This document shows, in pieces, positions 54,345 to 63,550 of a stretch of 64,000 nt of DNA. Within the stretch, counting starts at the first letter, position 1. Each line of letters begins with the position of its first letter. Under the pieces are notes generated by a model. That model saw only the letters and a list, made by a program, of their open reading frames with translations. It made no database searches and was not told the DNA's origin. Made by a program: the position numbers and the translations under genes. The stretch is from NCBI GenBank assembly GCA_024640365.1, contig JAHEFE010000008.1, forward strand, positions 27,438-91,437, in the 5' to 3' direction. The DNA comes from Woeseiaceae bacterium (lineage in GTDB: Bacteria; Pseudomonadota; Gammaproteobacteria; Steroidobacterales; Woeseiaceae).

Positions 54345-55733
54345 TTACTCGTATTGCTCTCTGTATTTACGAACGATCACCAAACCAATCAGATTTAATC
54401 CCAGGGTTACCACAAACAAAACCAACCCCAGTGCAAAAGCAGCCAACGTTTTCGGGCTATCAAATTCCTGGTCGCCGACCAGCAACGTCACAATCTGCAC
54501 CGTCACCGTAGTCACTGCGCTAAACGGGTTCGCAGTAAGATTTGCTGAAAGCCCTGCAGCCATTACGACGATCATCGTTTCGCCGATGGCACGTGAAACC
54601 GCCAACATCAAACCACCCACGATTCCCGGTAATGCCGCTGGCAAGATCACTTGTTTAATGGTTTCGGATTTTGTCGAACCCAAGCCCAGCGCGCCGTCCC
54701 GCATTGCTCTGGGCACCGCATTGATAGCATCATCGGATAGCGACGAGACCAGCGGGATGATCATGACCCCCATCACCAATCCCGCGGCAAGAGCACTTTC
54801 CGACGCCACATCGAATCCAAGCGCTGTACCGGTCGCACGAACCGCCGGGGCAACCGTTAGTGCCGCAAAGAAGCCATAGACAACTGTCGGTATACCAGCA
54901 AGAATTTCCAGCAACGGTTTGGCAGTAGCACGAAAACTTTGCGACGAGTATTCAGCCAGATATATGGCAGTCATCAATCCGACCGGCGCAGCAATCGTCA
55001 TCGCTATTACTGTAATAAGCAGAGTCCCCGCGAACAGCGGAACAGCACCGAAGCTACCCGACGAACCAACCTGGTCTGGACGAATGGCTGTTTGCGGACT
55101 CCAGTTCAAGCCGAATAGAAAATCCGTTATCGGAACCTGATGGAAGAAGCGCATCGCCTCGAACACCATCGATAAAACAATGCCAATCGTCGTAAGAACC
55201 GCAATGCTCGATGCCAAAATCAGGAGCTTTTGAATAACAGACTCTACGCCGTTACGGGCTCTAAAAATCGGCGTTATTTTTGATCGACTTAATAACAAAC
55301 CGAGGATCGACAACGAAATACAAGAAACCGACATCAACTGGCGACTGGCCACCTGGTAGTCTGCAAGAATTTGCGCAGCAGCAACCACATCTTGGTCGGC
55401 ACCGGCGGTGGAGAAATAGCCCGCGGCAAGGTTTTCAATATTATTAATTAGTAGATTTAGATCACCGCTCGGAAGGGACCGCAAATTGTCAGGCAATCCC
55501 TGAACCACCATTGCAATGACCACTCTGGGTTCTGCCAGTAACCATAACAAGGCGAGCGCCATGGCCGGCAACAAACACCAAATTACGCTGTAAAAGCCGT
55601 AATATCCCGGCAAAGAATGCAGATTCTTGCTATTTGCACGGCCACCGACTGCCACCAGTGCTCGCGAACGCCCTGCATAAAAAGCTGCACACGCCAACGC
55701 AATAAGGACAAGCAGTAGGGTTACCGGTTCCAT
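54345..55733 (-). CDS. pstC: Phosphate ABC transporter permease PstC, extended form
   Basis: A 462-residue permease (E. coli PstC: 319). The extra length is N-terminal: a first helix, further hydrophobic segments and a soluble stretch around residues 70-130, before the core permease from about residue 225. The EAA loop includes MRDGALGLGSTKSETIKQVI. It pairs with PstA. It is separated from pstS by a strong terminator-like hairpin. Confidence 0.95.
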   Translation of the reverse strand: MEPVTLLLVLIALACAAFYAGRSRALVAVGGRANSKNLHSLPGYYGFYSVIWCLLPAMALALLWLLAEPRVVIAMVVQGLPDNLRSLPSGDLNLLINNIENLAAGYFSTAGADQDVVAAAQILADYQVASRQLMSVSCISLSILGLLLSRSKITPIFRARNGVESVIQKLLILASSIAVLTTIGIVLSMVFEAMRFFHQVPITDFLFGLNWSPQTAIRPDQVGSSGSFGAVPLFAGTLLITVIAMTIAAPVGLMTAIYLAEYSSQSFRATAKPLLEILAGIPTVVYGFFAALTVAPAVRATGTALGFDVASESALAAGLVMGVMIIPLVSSLSDDAINAVPRAMRDGALGLGSTKSETIKQVILPAALPGIVGGLMLAVSRAIGETMIVVMAAGLSANLTANPFSAVTTVTVQIVTLLVGDQEFDSPKTLAAFALGLVLFVVTLGLNLIGLVIVRKYREQYE

Positions 55734-55760
55734 GAATAAGATTGCCTGCTGTAATACAAG

Positions 55761-55803
55761 TGAAAAAAGCCGCGCCGCCCTTGGTTCAAGGACGGCGCCG
55801 CTT
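55761..55803 (-). terminator. Rho-independent terminator/attenuator between pstS and pstC
   Basis: On the minus strand, 31 bases after the pstS stop, two 17-base arms (AAGCGGCGCCGTCCTTG and its partner) pair at 15 of 17 positions around a three-base loop, one of the others being a G-U pair, and are followed directly by a run of six T. This is a full intrinsic terminator signature. Inside an operon it would let most transcripts end after pstS, giving more PstS than membrane parts. Confidence 0.85.
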
Positions 55804-55834
55804 ATTGACCCAGTTTATTTTACGGTATCCTGAG

Positions 55835-56881
55835 CTAAATAGGTGACAAGCTACGAACAGCGGCACCGACAGACTTACGCTCAGTCGCAGGCATCGGGAT
55901 CAGGCCGCGATCCGACAAGTATCCTTCGTCACCCCAGGCCTTTTCACTCGTGAACTCGTTAATGTACTCGCGCAGACCTGGAATCAAGTCTACATGAGCC
56001 TTCTTAACGTAAAAGAACAGAGGGCGAGACACCGGATAGCTGCCGTCTGCAATCGCGTCGAATGACGGCTCAACACCATCGATACTGGCACCCTGAATCT
56101 TTTCCATATTCTGATCAAGATAGCTAAACCCGAATATACCCAGAGCCGCCGGGTTGGCTTCCAATTTCTGCACGATCAGATTGTCGTTTTCACCAGCTTC
56201 GATAAATGCACCGTCTTCACGAAGCGTCTGACAGGTCGCTTTGAACAGTGCTTCATTTGACGATTTCAATACCTTGATCGACGGAATTTCCTGGCAACCA
56301 CCATCCATCGCTAACTCTACGAATGCGTCGCGTGTTCCAGAAGTCGGAGGAGGACCAAGCACTTCAATTCGCGTAGCAGGCAATGATGGGTCTATTTCGC
56401 TCCAGAGCTTGTACGGATTCGGTCGCAACTCACCATCTTTGGCCGAAGGCACGTTCTTGGCCAGAGCCAGGAAAAGTTCCTTACGCGTCAGATGCATGAG
56501 CGCACTCTTCTTGGAGTTGGCAATCACAATGCCGTCGTAGCCGATTTTCACTTCGACAATCTCATCAATACCTTTCGCGGCGCAATTATCGATCTCTGAT
56601 TGTTTAATAGCCCGCGATGCGTTGGCAATATCCGGGAAGTTCACACCGATACCATCGCAAAATAATTTCAGTCCGCCACCAGAGCCGGTTGACTCAACTT
56701 TGGGCGTCTTAAATCCGGTACCGCGACCAAAGCGCTCGGCAACTACAGTAGCGAACGGATAGACAGTCGATGAACCGACTATATAGATGTAATCACGACC
56801 GGACTGTGCGTTGGCCGTAGACGACAGGCCAAAAACCAAAGCCATGCCAAGCAGTGCTATTGTTGATATGCTTTTCTTCAC
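55835..56881 (-). CDS. pstS: Periplasmic phosphate-binding protein PstS
   Basis: A 348-residue binding protein. The signal peptide ends ANA at residue 25. GSSTVYPFATVVAERFG and STGSGGGLKLFCDG form the phosphate-binding loops, and GTRDAFVELA is a later one. It delivers phosphate to PstCAB. The start is GTG at 56881 with GAGGA nine bases upstream. I could not find a convincing Pho box in the 158 bases before it. Confidence 0.96.
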   Translation of the reverse strand: MKKSISTIALLGMALVFGLSSTANAQSGRDYIYIVGSSTVYPFATVVAERFGRGTGFKTPKVESTGSGGGLKLFCDGIGVNFPDIANASRAIKQSEIDNCAAKGIDEIVEVKIGYDGIVIANSKKSALMHLTRKELFLALAKNVPSAKDGELRPNPYKLWSEIDPSLPATRIEVLGPPPTSGTRDAFVELAMDGGCQEIPSIKVLKSSNEALFKATCQTLREDGAFIEAGENDNLIVQKLEANPAALGIFGFSYLDQNMEKIQGASIDGVEPSFDAIADGSYPVSRPLFFYVKKAHVDLIPGLREYINEFTSEKAWGDEGYLSDRGLIPMPATERKSVGAAVRSLSPI

Positions 56882-57039
56882 AACTAGTTTTCCTCTTTGT
56901 TTATTGATTTCATAGCAGGCAGTTTAGCGCCCAATTGTTTCGGAATTATTGCATCCCTCTAACAATAGTAGCTTTCTATCATTTGCGGAGAATTTCCTAT
57001 TTCTGTTATTTTTCATAGACTTAAAGAAACCAATAGTGA

Positions 57040-58203
57040 ATGACAGCATTAATTCGTAATAATGACTCTCATCCTGCGGTGCAGTTAACCAAGGAGTTGA
57101 TGCGGCGCTCGTCAATCACACCGAATGACGACGGTTGTCAGGAGCTATTGGCTGTACGCTTGCGACCACTGGGATTCGCGGTCGAAGATTTCTCCAGAGA
57201 TGGAGTATCGAATACCTGGGCGATCACGGAAGGAAACGGGCCCGTCTTTTGTTTTGCGGGACATACCGATGTCGTGCCAACGGGACCCACCGCTGATTGG
57301 ACCTCAGACCCATTTGTCCCAACTGTACGCAATGGAAACCTGTTCGGACGAGGCGCTGCAGACATGAAAAGCGGTCTTGCAGCAATGATCGTAGCCGCAG
57401 AGACCTTCCTGACAACCTACCCGCGCTTTGAGGGTCGCCTGGCCTTCTTGATCACCAGTGATGAGGAAGGCGACGCGATCAGCGGAACTCGGCACGTCGT
57501 CAAACAACTTACTGCTCGTGGCCAGCACATCAACTGGTGCGTCATTGGCGAACCGTCGAGCCAGATATTACTGGGCGACACCGTTCGCATCGGAAGACGA
57601 GGTTCGTTAAACGGAATAATCACCGTCACTGGCATTCAGGGTCATGCCGCATTCCCACAACTGGCTGACAATCCCATCCACCGTTTCGGTCCCGCGCTTG
57701 CCGCACTTTGTGACAAACAGTGGGACAACGGCAACCGGGATTTTCCACCATCCAGTCTGCAAGTGTTAGATCTGCAAAGCGGCGCCGGTGCCGCCAACGT
57801 CATTCCAGGAAAGCTTATTGCCCGCCTCAATATTCGTTATTCCACCCAGTGGCATTACAAAGAACTGCAACAGGAAATCGAGAAGCTGCTGAACCAATAT
57901 GAACTAAATTACAAAATTGAGTGGCAACTCTCTGGAGAGCCCTTTCTGACTAAACCGGGCATATTGACAGAAGCGGTCTCGACAGCCCTGACGGAAATAA
58001 CAGGTCAGCCACCGGAGCAATCAACTGGGGGTGGCACCTCGGATGGGCGCTTCATTTCCAAGATGGGGACTGAGGTTATAGAGCTCGGACCGATCAACAA
58101 GACAATTCATAAAGTCGATGAATTTGTTCGGGTTGAGGATATTGCAGCGTTGTGCGCGATGTACTACCGCACGATGGAATTGATCTTCAATGTCAAATCA
58201 TGA
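57040..58203 (+). CDS. dapE: Succinyl-diaminopimelate desuccinylase DapE
   Basis: A 387-residue M20 metallopeptidase-fold enzyme. The zinc ligands lie in FAGHTDVVPTGP (His), GRGAADMKSG (Asp), TSDEEGDA (Glu pair) and late in the protein. It gives LL-diaminopimelate after DapC. It lies alone on the plus strand, divergent from pstS, and away from dapC and dapD by the pst operon. It overlaps dsbB by six bases at its stop. Confidence 0.97.
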   Translation: MTALIRNNDSHPAVQLTKELMRRSSITPNDDGCQELLAVRLRPLGFAVEDFSRDGVSNTWAITEGNGPVFCFAGHTDVVPTGPTADWTSDPFVPTVRNGNLFGRGAADMKSGLAAMIVAAETFLTTYPRFEGRLAFLITSDEEGDAISGTRHVVKQLTARGQHINWCVIGEPSSQILLGDTVRIGRRGSLNGIITVTGIQGHAAFPQLADNPIHRFGPALAALCDKQWDNGNRDFPPSSLQVLDLQSGAGAANVIPGKLIARLNIRYSTQWHYKELQQEIEKLLNQYELNYKIEWQLSGEPFLTKPGILTEAVSTALTEITGQPPEQSTGGGTSDGRFISKMGTEVIELGPINKTIHKVDEFVRVEDIAALCAMYYRTMELIFNVKS

Positions 58204-58695
58204 CCGCTTGCGATTGAGATTCCACCAGACACCAAACACACCAATAGTCGAAAGCAGAATAAGAACCCAGGCCGGCATACTCAGCCCAAGAAAGAGCCAG
58301 TGCACTTCCGCACACTCACCAGATCCGGAAAAAATCGTGCCCAAAGCGTCCGCAAGCGGAAAAGTCTGCATGATGTAATCGTAGCCCGGACCACAGGCCG
58401 GAACCGAATCCGCAGGCAAATTCTGTAGCCAGATGTGACGCGCAGAAATACTGACGCCCGCGCCGGCTGTGGCCAATATCAGGAACGCATAAACACGCCG
58501 GCCCCAACTTTCGGGGTTTTGCAGAACCGCGGCAAGAAATACAAAAATCAACGTTACAAGCGACATACGTTGTAAAACACACAAAGGGCAAGGATCAATC
58601 CCTAGTTTGTGCTGCGCAAATAACGCATACGAGATCATTGCTATGCAGGCGACTAGCGCCGCCAGGTTACCGGTTCGCTGGTTAATATTCTTCAT
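58198..58695 (-). CDS. dsbB: Disulfide bond formation protein DsbB
   Basis: A 165-residue membrane protein with four helices. The first redox pair is C36-P-L-C39 and the second is C101 and C128, the DsbB pattern. DsbB reoxidises DsbA and passes electrons to quinone. The partner dsbA is not in this window. It lies convergent with dapE and 79 bases downstream of the phoU end region on the other side. Confidence 0.94.
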   Translation of the reverse strand: MKNINQRTGNLAALVACIAMISYALFAQHKLGIDPCPLCVLQRMSLVTLIFVFLAAVLQNPESWGRRVYAFLILATAGAGVSISARHIWLQNLPADSVPACGPGYDYIMQTFPLADALGTIFSGSGECAEVHWLFLGLSMPAWVLILLSTIGVFGVWWNLNRKRS

Positions 58696-58774
58696 GCCGC
58701 TCGCTATTCCTTTTATTTCTTGGTTTGCGAAGTGCAGCGGGATCTAACTGTCCGTATCCAGGTTTTTTTCTGAC

Positions 58775-59503
58775 TTACTTTGGCGCTTCGACACCCGACG
58801 TACCTGACTTATTTGCTTTCAGAGTATGACGAACATCACGCCCCTGAACCATATAAATTACATATTCGCAGATATTTTTCGCGTGGTCACCAATTCGTTC
58901 CAACGCACGAGCCGCCCAGGTAACATTCATGACCCGATTGATGCTTCTCGGGTCTTCCATCATGAAGGTAATGCACTGGCGAGCGATAGCTTCGTATTCC
59001 TGGTCTGCGATCTCGTCTTCTGGCACAACCGCCAGAGCGGCGTCGACGTCCAGGCGACTAAAAGCATCCATCGCATCCCTCAGCATGCGCAAAACGTGGT
59101 TACCAAGATTCTTTACTTCCCTGTAGGAATCACTGGGACGATCCATGCCAGCCAACTTCGAGGCAAGGAAACCAATTTTCTCTGCCTCATCACCAACTCG
59201 TTCCAGATCGGTAATGGTCTTGATAATTGCCACGATAAGGCGCAGGTCACTGGCCGCCGGGGCTCGTGTGGCCAGTATTCGGCTACATTCTTCATCGATG
59301 TTAACTTCATAACGATTAACCTTGTAATCGTCATGAGCCACTCTTAGACCCAGCTCGCTGTCCCCAGTAACCAATGCCGTGATGGCATCGGCCAACTGGG
59401 TTTCAACAAGTCCGCCCATCTCAAGCACATGATTGCGAAGATCCTCGAGATCCTTGTTATAGCGACGCGAAATGTGATGCGTCAGATCAGTGGATTTCAT
59501 CAT
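58775..59503 (-). CDS. phoU: Phosphate signalling regulator PhoU
   Basis: A 242-residue helical protein with the two PhoU repeats; the metal-binding segments TDLERVGDEAEKIG and RALERIGDHAKNICEYVIY are both present. PhoU links PstB to PhoR and turns off the response when phosphate is high. It is usually the last gene of the pst operon, but here it lies apart from pstB, next to a porin and phoBR. Confidence 0.97.
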   Translation of the reverse strand: MMKSTDLTHHISRRYNKDLEDLRNHVLEMGGLVETQLADAITALVTGDSELGLRVAHDDYKVNRYEVNIDEECSRILATRAPAASDLRLIVAIIKTITDLERVGDEAEKIGFLASKLAGMDRPSDSYREVKNLGNHVLRMLRDAMDAFSRLDVDAALAVVPEDEIADQEYEAIARQCITFMMEDPRSINRVMNVTWAARALERIGDHAKNICEYVIYMVQGRDVRHTLKANKSGTSGVEAPK

Positions 59504-59555
59504 TTCTCATACTCTCCGATGCGCGGTGGCGCTAGCTATGCACAATATCAAGTAT

Positions 59556-60650
59556 TTAGAACTTAAATTCAATATCGAGCTGGTAACGCGAATAATCGTG
59601 TTTATTTAACAGCACTTCGGTATCAGACAGAATATAAGTCAGACCAAGGGCAACATTATTGCGCAGTACATACTTACCCTTGAAAAAGTGACCTTTGACG
59701 TCAGTACCGCCGCCACCAAAGTCCGAGTCGTTGAACGTACCGATAAGCGCGTCTGCCTCGATATCATGGTATGCCCACGAAACCTGACTCTCACCGGGGT
59801 TTTTAGCGGAACCAAGGGCAACACCAAAAGAATACGCTGAATCCTGCTGGTCAACTTCAGTATTACGAACCCAGTCTGCAAATACTGTCAAAGGCAAATC
59901 GGCAACTTCTGTTTTGTATTCAACCGATCCTTCAAGTTCACGGTAGTCATACATGTAACGACCGTTAGCATCAACCGAGTTCCCTCTTGGAAAAGCGTTA
60001 TAGAACGGGAGGTTGCCAACAGTATTGGAATAGTCATAAAGACCTACGCCAGCCGTCAGTTTGCCTGGGCCAACATCCAGATTGACACCACCCTGGGCAC
60101 CCATCAACGTCGAGTTATCGGCCGCGCTGCGCTCTGAAACGAGAAAACTGATGGCGTTGGCAAAAAATATCCCTGACTTGTACTGCAGAGCCAAGCCTTC
60201 CGGGTTCAAATCGCCGTCCCACATCACTGAGTTCTTGCCCGCGATAAATAATGGATTTTTCATCTTACCGGCGAAGACGTGCAGGTTTTCCAAGGCGGTC
60301 CAATCAACATAAGCCAGCTCCATGCCGAAATCCTTGCTTGAAAAGCCATTTCCAAACGTCTGGTTTCTCGATACCGGGTCATACGCGCCAGAGGCCAGAC
60401 CGATAACAACCTTTAAGTCGTCATTGAGTTTCGCAGAAAAACCGACCCGAGCCCTGTAGCGAGCGCGATCGCGATTTGCCACATCCTGCTCATCAATGCC
60501 CTCGTAGCGAAGGCGAAGGTCACCGGACCAGACCATGCTGTCAGCCCAGCTGCCCGCACCCTCATCCGCCGATGCGACCAGGGGGGTCGATATTGTGACT
60601 AAAGCCACGGAAACAACACTAAATACACGCGTCAATATTGAGCGATTCAC
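59556..60650 (-). CDS. Putative phosphate-regulated outer membrane porin
   Basis: A 364-residue barrel protein of the putative porin group. A signal peptide ends VASA near residue 28. Alternating beta-strands follow from MVWSGDLRLRYEG, and the last strand ends in Phe (QLDIEFKF). The start is GTG at 60650, with AGGAG eight bases upstream. It lies between phoR and phoU and has a candidate PhoB-dependent promoter, so uptake of phosphate or a related anion is a fair guess; substrate cannot be read from sequence. Confidence 0.82.
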   Translation of the reverse strand: MNRSILTRVFSVVSVALVTISTPLVASADEGAGSWADSMVWSGDLRLRYEGIDEQDVANRDRARYRARVGFSAKLNDDLKVVIGLASGAYDPVSRNQTFGNGFSSKDFGMELAYVDWTALENLHVFAGKMKNPLFIAGKNSVMWDGDLNPEGLALQYKSGIFFANAISFLVSERSAADNSTLMGAQGGVNLDVGPGKLTAGVGLYDYSNTVGNLPFYNAFPRGNSVDANGRYMYDYRELEGSVEYKTEVADLPLTVFADWVRNTEVDQQDSAYSFGVALGSAKNPGESQVSWAYHDIEADALIGTFNDSDFGGGGTDVKGHFFKGKYVLRNNVALGLTYILSDTEVLLNKHDYSRYQLDIEFKF

Positions 60651-60705
60651 ATTACTACTCCTGAAAATACTGCTATTAATTATTTGGAATTCTGTTCTGC
60701 CGAGC

Positions 60706-60739
60706 ATAATAGTTGGCAAAGATTTCAGAATTGTTACAA
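60706..60739 (-). promoter_or_regulatory. Candidate Pho box and -10 of the porin gene
   Basis: On the minus strand TTGTAAC and CTGAAAT, with four bases between, match the Pho box half-sites (CTGTCAT) at about nine of 14 positions. A TATTAT -10 follows after 10 bases, the spacing of known PhoB promoters. Half-site match is modest; the layout is good. Confidence 0.45.
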
Positions 60740-60752
60740 ATGCTGAGTAGTT

Positions 60753-62042
60753 TCAATCCGAACTGGCGGCCGCCGAAACCAACCGCTTGGCCGGAAAATA
60801 GCAGCTGACAGAGGTACCCTTACCCAACTCGCTTTCGATCGAGAGCTTGCCCTCATGCCGACCGACGATGTATTTGACGATGGCCAAACCCAGGCCAACC
60901 CCTCCGCTGGTACTGCCGCGGCCCTGGTCAACCCGAAAGAAGCGCTCCGTCAGACGCGGCAGGTATTGCTTCGGAACGCCCTCGCCACTGTCCGCAACCT
61001 GTAGAACAGCCCCATCATCATTGCGCCGCCAGCTAATGCGAATATCATTGTCCTTCGGTGTGTGCCTTAAGGCATTGGAGAGCAGGTTAACGATTACCGA
61101 GTCAATTTCGTTCGAGTCACCCAGCAATCGGACGTCGGAAGCGCAATCTACCTTAATTGGGGACAATCTCGATTCATCCTGCAAAGACTCCGTCGCAGAA
61201 TTTATCAGACCGCAGACATCTATTTCGTGGGTCGCCGCAGCTATGCCGCGAGTTTCAAGTTGTGACAATTCAAGCAGGCCGTTAACAATCGTATTCATGC
61301 GCACCGACTGCATTTGCATTTGCAAAAGCGGTTGCCCCCAGGCCTCCGGGACAGAAGGATCGTCAACCAAACCTTCCAGATAGCCGGTGATAACGGTTAG
61401 CGGCGTGCGCAATTCATGTGACGCATTGGCCACGAAATCCCGACGCATCTTTGTAAGCCGCTGCCGGTCAGTAATATCTCGGGCAAGCAACAGTCGCTGC
61501 CCTCCTCCGTACGGCAACAATTGACAGGAGAGCAATACATCATCAATAACCGGCGAAGCAATTTCGATGGGCTGACTTTGATTGGCTGACTTCAGGTATT
61601 GGACGAACCTTGGGCTACGAATAAAATTATTGATCCGCTGCCCCCTGTCTTGACGCGACTTGATGCCTATCAATTTTTCCGCGGCCGCATTACAAAATTG
61701 AATTTCACCATATTCGTTCAGTAACACGGCACTGTCTGGCATCGCGTCCGTAGATTTTCTTATTTCTTTTAGCAGCGACCGGTAACGACGCTTGTGCCAA
61801 AGATTTCTCTGCCGTAGATAGTGAGCTTTTGAAAATATCTGTGACCAGGCATCATCACCCTCGGGAAGTGAGTTTAAGTCCCAATGAGTCATAAAGCGGT
61901 CTAGCCGGTATAGTTTTTGCAGATTCCACGCAATCGCCAAAAGGGCACCAACCAGCGCGCCACCTACAGGGCTACCGTAATACCAACCCAGCGCCGTCGC
62001 GATTATCAGTAGAAACAGTAATTGGGCAATCGTCTTTTTCAA
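60753..62042 (-). CDS. phoR: Phosphate sensor histidine kinase PhoR
   Basis: A 429-residue kinase. Two N-terminal membrane helices (about 5-20 and 24-40) lead into a PAS domain (about 97-190). The phospho-acceptor is H209 in ANASHELRTPLTVITGY, followed by the ATP-binding domain with NLLSNALRHTP and GGVGLGLAIVKYI. It phosphorylates PhoB when phosphate is low. The start appears to be TTG at 62042, nine bases after phoB. Confidence 0.97.
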   Translation of the reverse strand: MKKTIAQLLFLLIIATALGWYYGSPVGGALVGALLAIAWNLQKLYRLDRFMTHWDLNSLPEGDDAWSQIFSKAHYLRQRNLWHKRRYRSLLKEIRKSTDAMPDSAVLLNEYGEIQFCNAAAEKLIGIKSRQDRGQRINNFIRSPRFVQYLKSANQSQPIEIASPVIDDVLLSCQLLPYGGGQRLLLARDITDRQRLTKMRRDFVANASHELRTPLTVITGYLEGLVDDPSVPEAWGQPLLQMQMQSVRMNTIVNGLLELSQLETRGIAAATHEIDVCGLINSATESLQDESRLSPIKVDCASDVRLLGDSNEIDSVIVNLLSNALRHTPKDNDIRISWRRNDDGAVLQVADSGEGVPKQYLPRLTERFFRVDQGRGSTSGGVGLGLAIVKYIVGRHEGKLSIESELGKGTSVSCYFPAKRLVSAAASSD

Positions 62043-62051
62043 AATGGCAAC

Positions 62052-62744
62052 TCAGTCAGACTGGGTGGAAAACCGGTAGCCGGCACCGCGAACCGTTTGA
62101 ATATAGTGTTCGATACCGAAACGCGCTAGAGACTTCCGCAAACGCGTTACATGCACGTCTACTGTTCTTTCCTCGACGTAGACATTGCCGCCCCATACTC
62201 TGTCGAGTAATTGGGCGCGGCTATATACGCGCTCCGGATGGGTCATCAAAAACTGCAGCAACTTGTATTCTTTTGGACCGAAGCTCACTTCATTGCCGTT
62301 GATCAAGACCCTGTGAGCCACTGGATCCAGTGCCAGCAGGCCCTGTTCATGCGAGTCCGTAGTGGTTGTCGTCGAGCGTCGCAAAACTGCGTTGATACGC
62401 GCTATCAACTCCCGGGATGAAAACGGCTTGGTAACGTAATCGTCTGCACCACCTTCAAGACCAAGCACTTTGTCCTGCTCGGATGCCTTGGCTGTCAGCA
62501 TAATTATGGACAAGTCCTGAGTTTCTGGTGCCCGCTTGATCAGGCGGGTCAGCTCGAGCCCGCTCATGTCGGGCAACATCCAGTCAACAATCAAAAGATC
62601 CGGACGATCATCGGCCAGAACTATCCGGGCATCCTTGCAGTTACCCGCCTCCAGAACACTGAACCCTGCTCGCGTCAGATGAAATGCAATCATCTCCCGA
62701 ATGGGAGCCTCATCCTCTACAACAAGTATTTTCGCCGCCGCCAT
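62052..62744 (-). CDS. phoB: Phosphate response regulator PhoB
   Basis: A 230-residue response regulator. The receiver domain has the acidic pair E10-D11 and the phospho-acceptor D54 in LIVDWMLPDMSG; the C-terminal OmpR-type winged helix includes RVYSRAQLLDRVWG and ERTVDVHVTRLRK. It activates pst, phoU and porin-type genes under phosphate limitation. Confidence 0.97.
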   Translation of the reverse strand: MAAAKILVVEDEAPIREMIAFHLTRAGFSVLEAGNCKDARIVLADDRPDLLIVDWMLPDMSGLELTRLIKRAPETQDLSIIMLTAKASEQDKVLGLEGGADDYVTKPFSSRELIARINAVLRRSTTTTTDSHEQGLLALDPVAHRVLINGNEVSFGPKEYKLLQFLMTHPERVYSRAQLLDRVWGGNVYVEERTVDVHVTRLRKSLARFGIEHYIQTVRGAGYRFSTQSD

Positions 62745-62847
62745 AAATCCTGTCCTGACTCGCGTGATCGTCTAGCTGGTCAATTTGGGGACTCGGACCC
62801 GTGTCCGTGTAGTCGCCTTAGTAGAGCAGACAATTATTACACTTTTG

Positions 62848-63546
62848 TTAACCGATTTGAGACTTGGGTTTATCTGCAACCTTGTTGCGCAGATACGCGG
62901 GTTCCAACAAATGAGGTTCGATAGCGCGGCTCAGCTCCCAATCTCGAGCGCCCAGTTGCAGCAAGTAACGAGCACGTGGATGGTGAATATCTGAAATACG
63001 TTCGATGGCATCGGCATTGGCCGCCACCAGATTGGGCAACACGCTCCAGCCTGCCCCTGCCGCTATCCATCGCGAGCCCTCAGCTTCAACGAACTCGGCA
63101 ATTTGTTGCGGGCCCTGCAGATGCTCTGCCGCGACTGCCGCCGGCAAGCCATCTTCGTTCCGCCTAAAACAACCGAGGTAGGCCTCTCCCATCCGGGCAT
63201 CCTGGGTTACAGCAACCTGCAACGCATTCTCAATGGCCATGACCTCGGCGGCAACAGCTTCCAGGGACGATACCGGCACAATTTTCAGGCCTGATGCGTA
63301 GGCCAGCCCCTGCACCAGCGAGGCAGCAATCCGCAAACCGATAAATGAACCAGGGCCGTTGCCAAGGACAATGGTATCGAGATCCTTTAATCGCAGGTTA
63401 GCCTCGGCCAACATTTCAGTAACAGCAGGAATCAGTATCCGAGTATGCGCGCGCGCCTCGACATGATGCCGCTCAAAAACTGCGTCACCGTCCTGCACCG
63501 CAAGCGTACAGGCATCACTGGTCGTATCAATTGCGAGCATCTTCAT
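62848..63546 (-). CDS. tsaB: tRNA t6A modification protein TsaB
   Basis: A 232-residue ASKHA-fold protein. It starts MKMLAIDTTSDACTLAV and has LGNGPGSFIGLRIAASLVQGLA, the TsaB (YeaZ) hallmark. It partners TsaD and TsaE to make t6A37 in tRNAs reading ANN codons. I start at ATG 63546, four bases after the helicase stop; longer starts would overlap that gene. Confidence 0.95.
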   Translation of the reverse strand: MKMLAIDTTSDACTLAVQDGDAVFERHHVEARAHTRILIPAVTEMLAEANLRLKDLDTIVLGNGPGSFIGLRIAASLVQGLAYASGLKIVPVSSLEAVAAEVMAIENALQVAVTQDARMGEAYLGCFRRNEDGLPAAVAAEHLQGPQQIAEFVEAEGSRWIAAGAGWSVLPNLVAANADAIERISDIHHPRARYLLQLGARDWELSRAIEPHLLEPAYLRNKVADKPKSQIG

Positions 63547-63550
63547 AGGG

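Noticed and set aside
56882..57039. Pho box before pstS
   Set aside because: Only a single half-site-like CTATCAT is visible, without a partner at 11-base spacing or a matching -10; a PhoB matrix scan would be needed.
62745..62847. CGGAC/GTCCG stem after tsaB as a terminator
   Set aside because: The stem has five base pairs and no T-tract follows; too weak to call.
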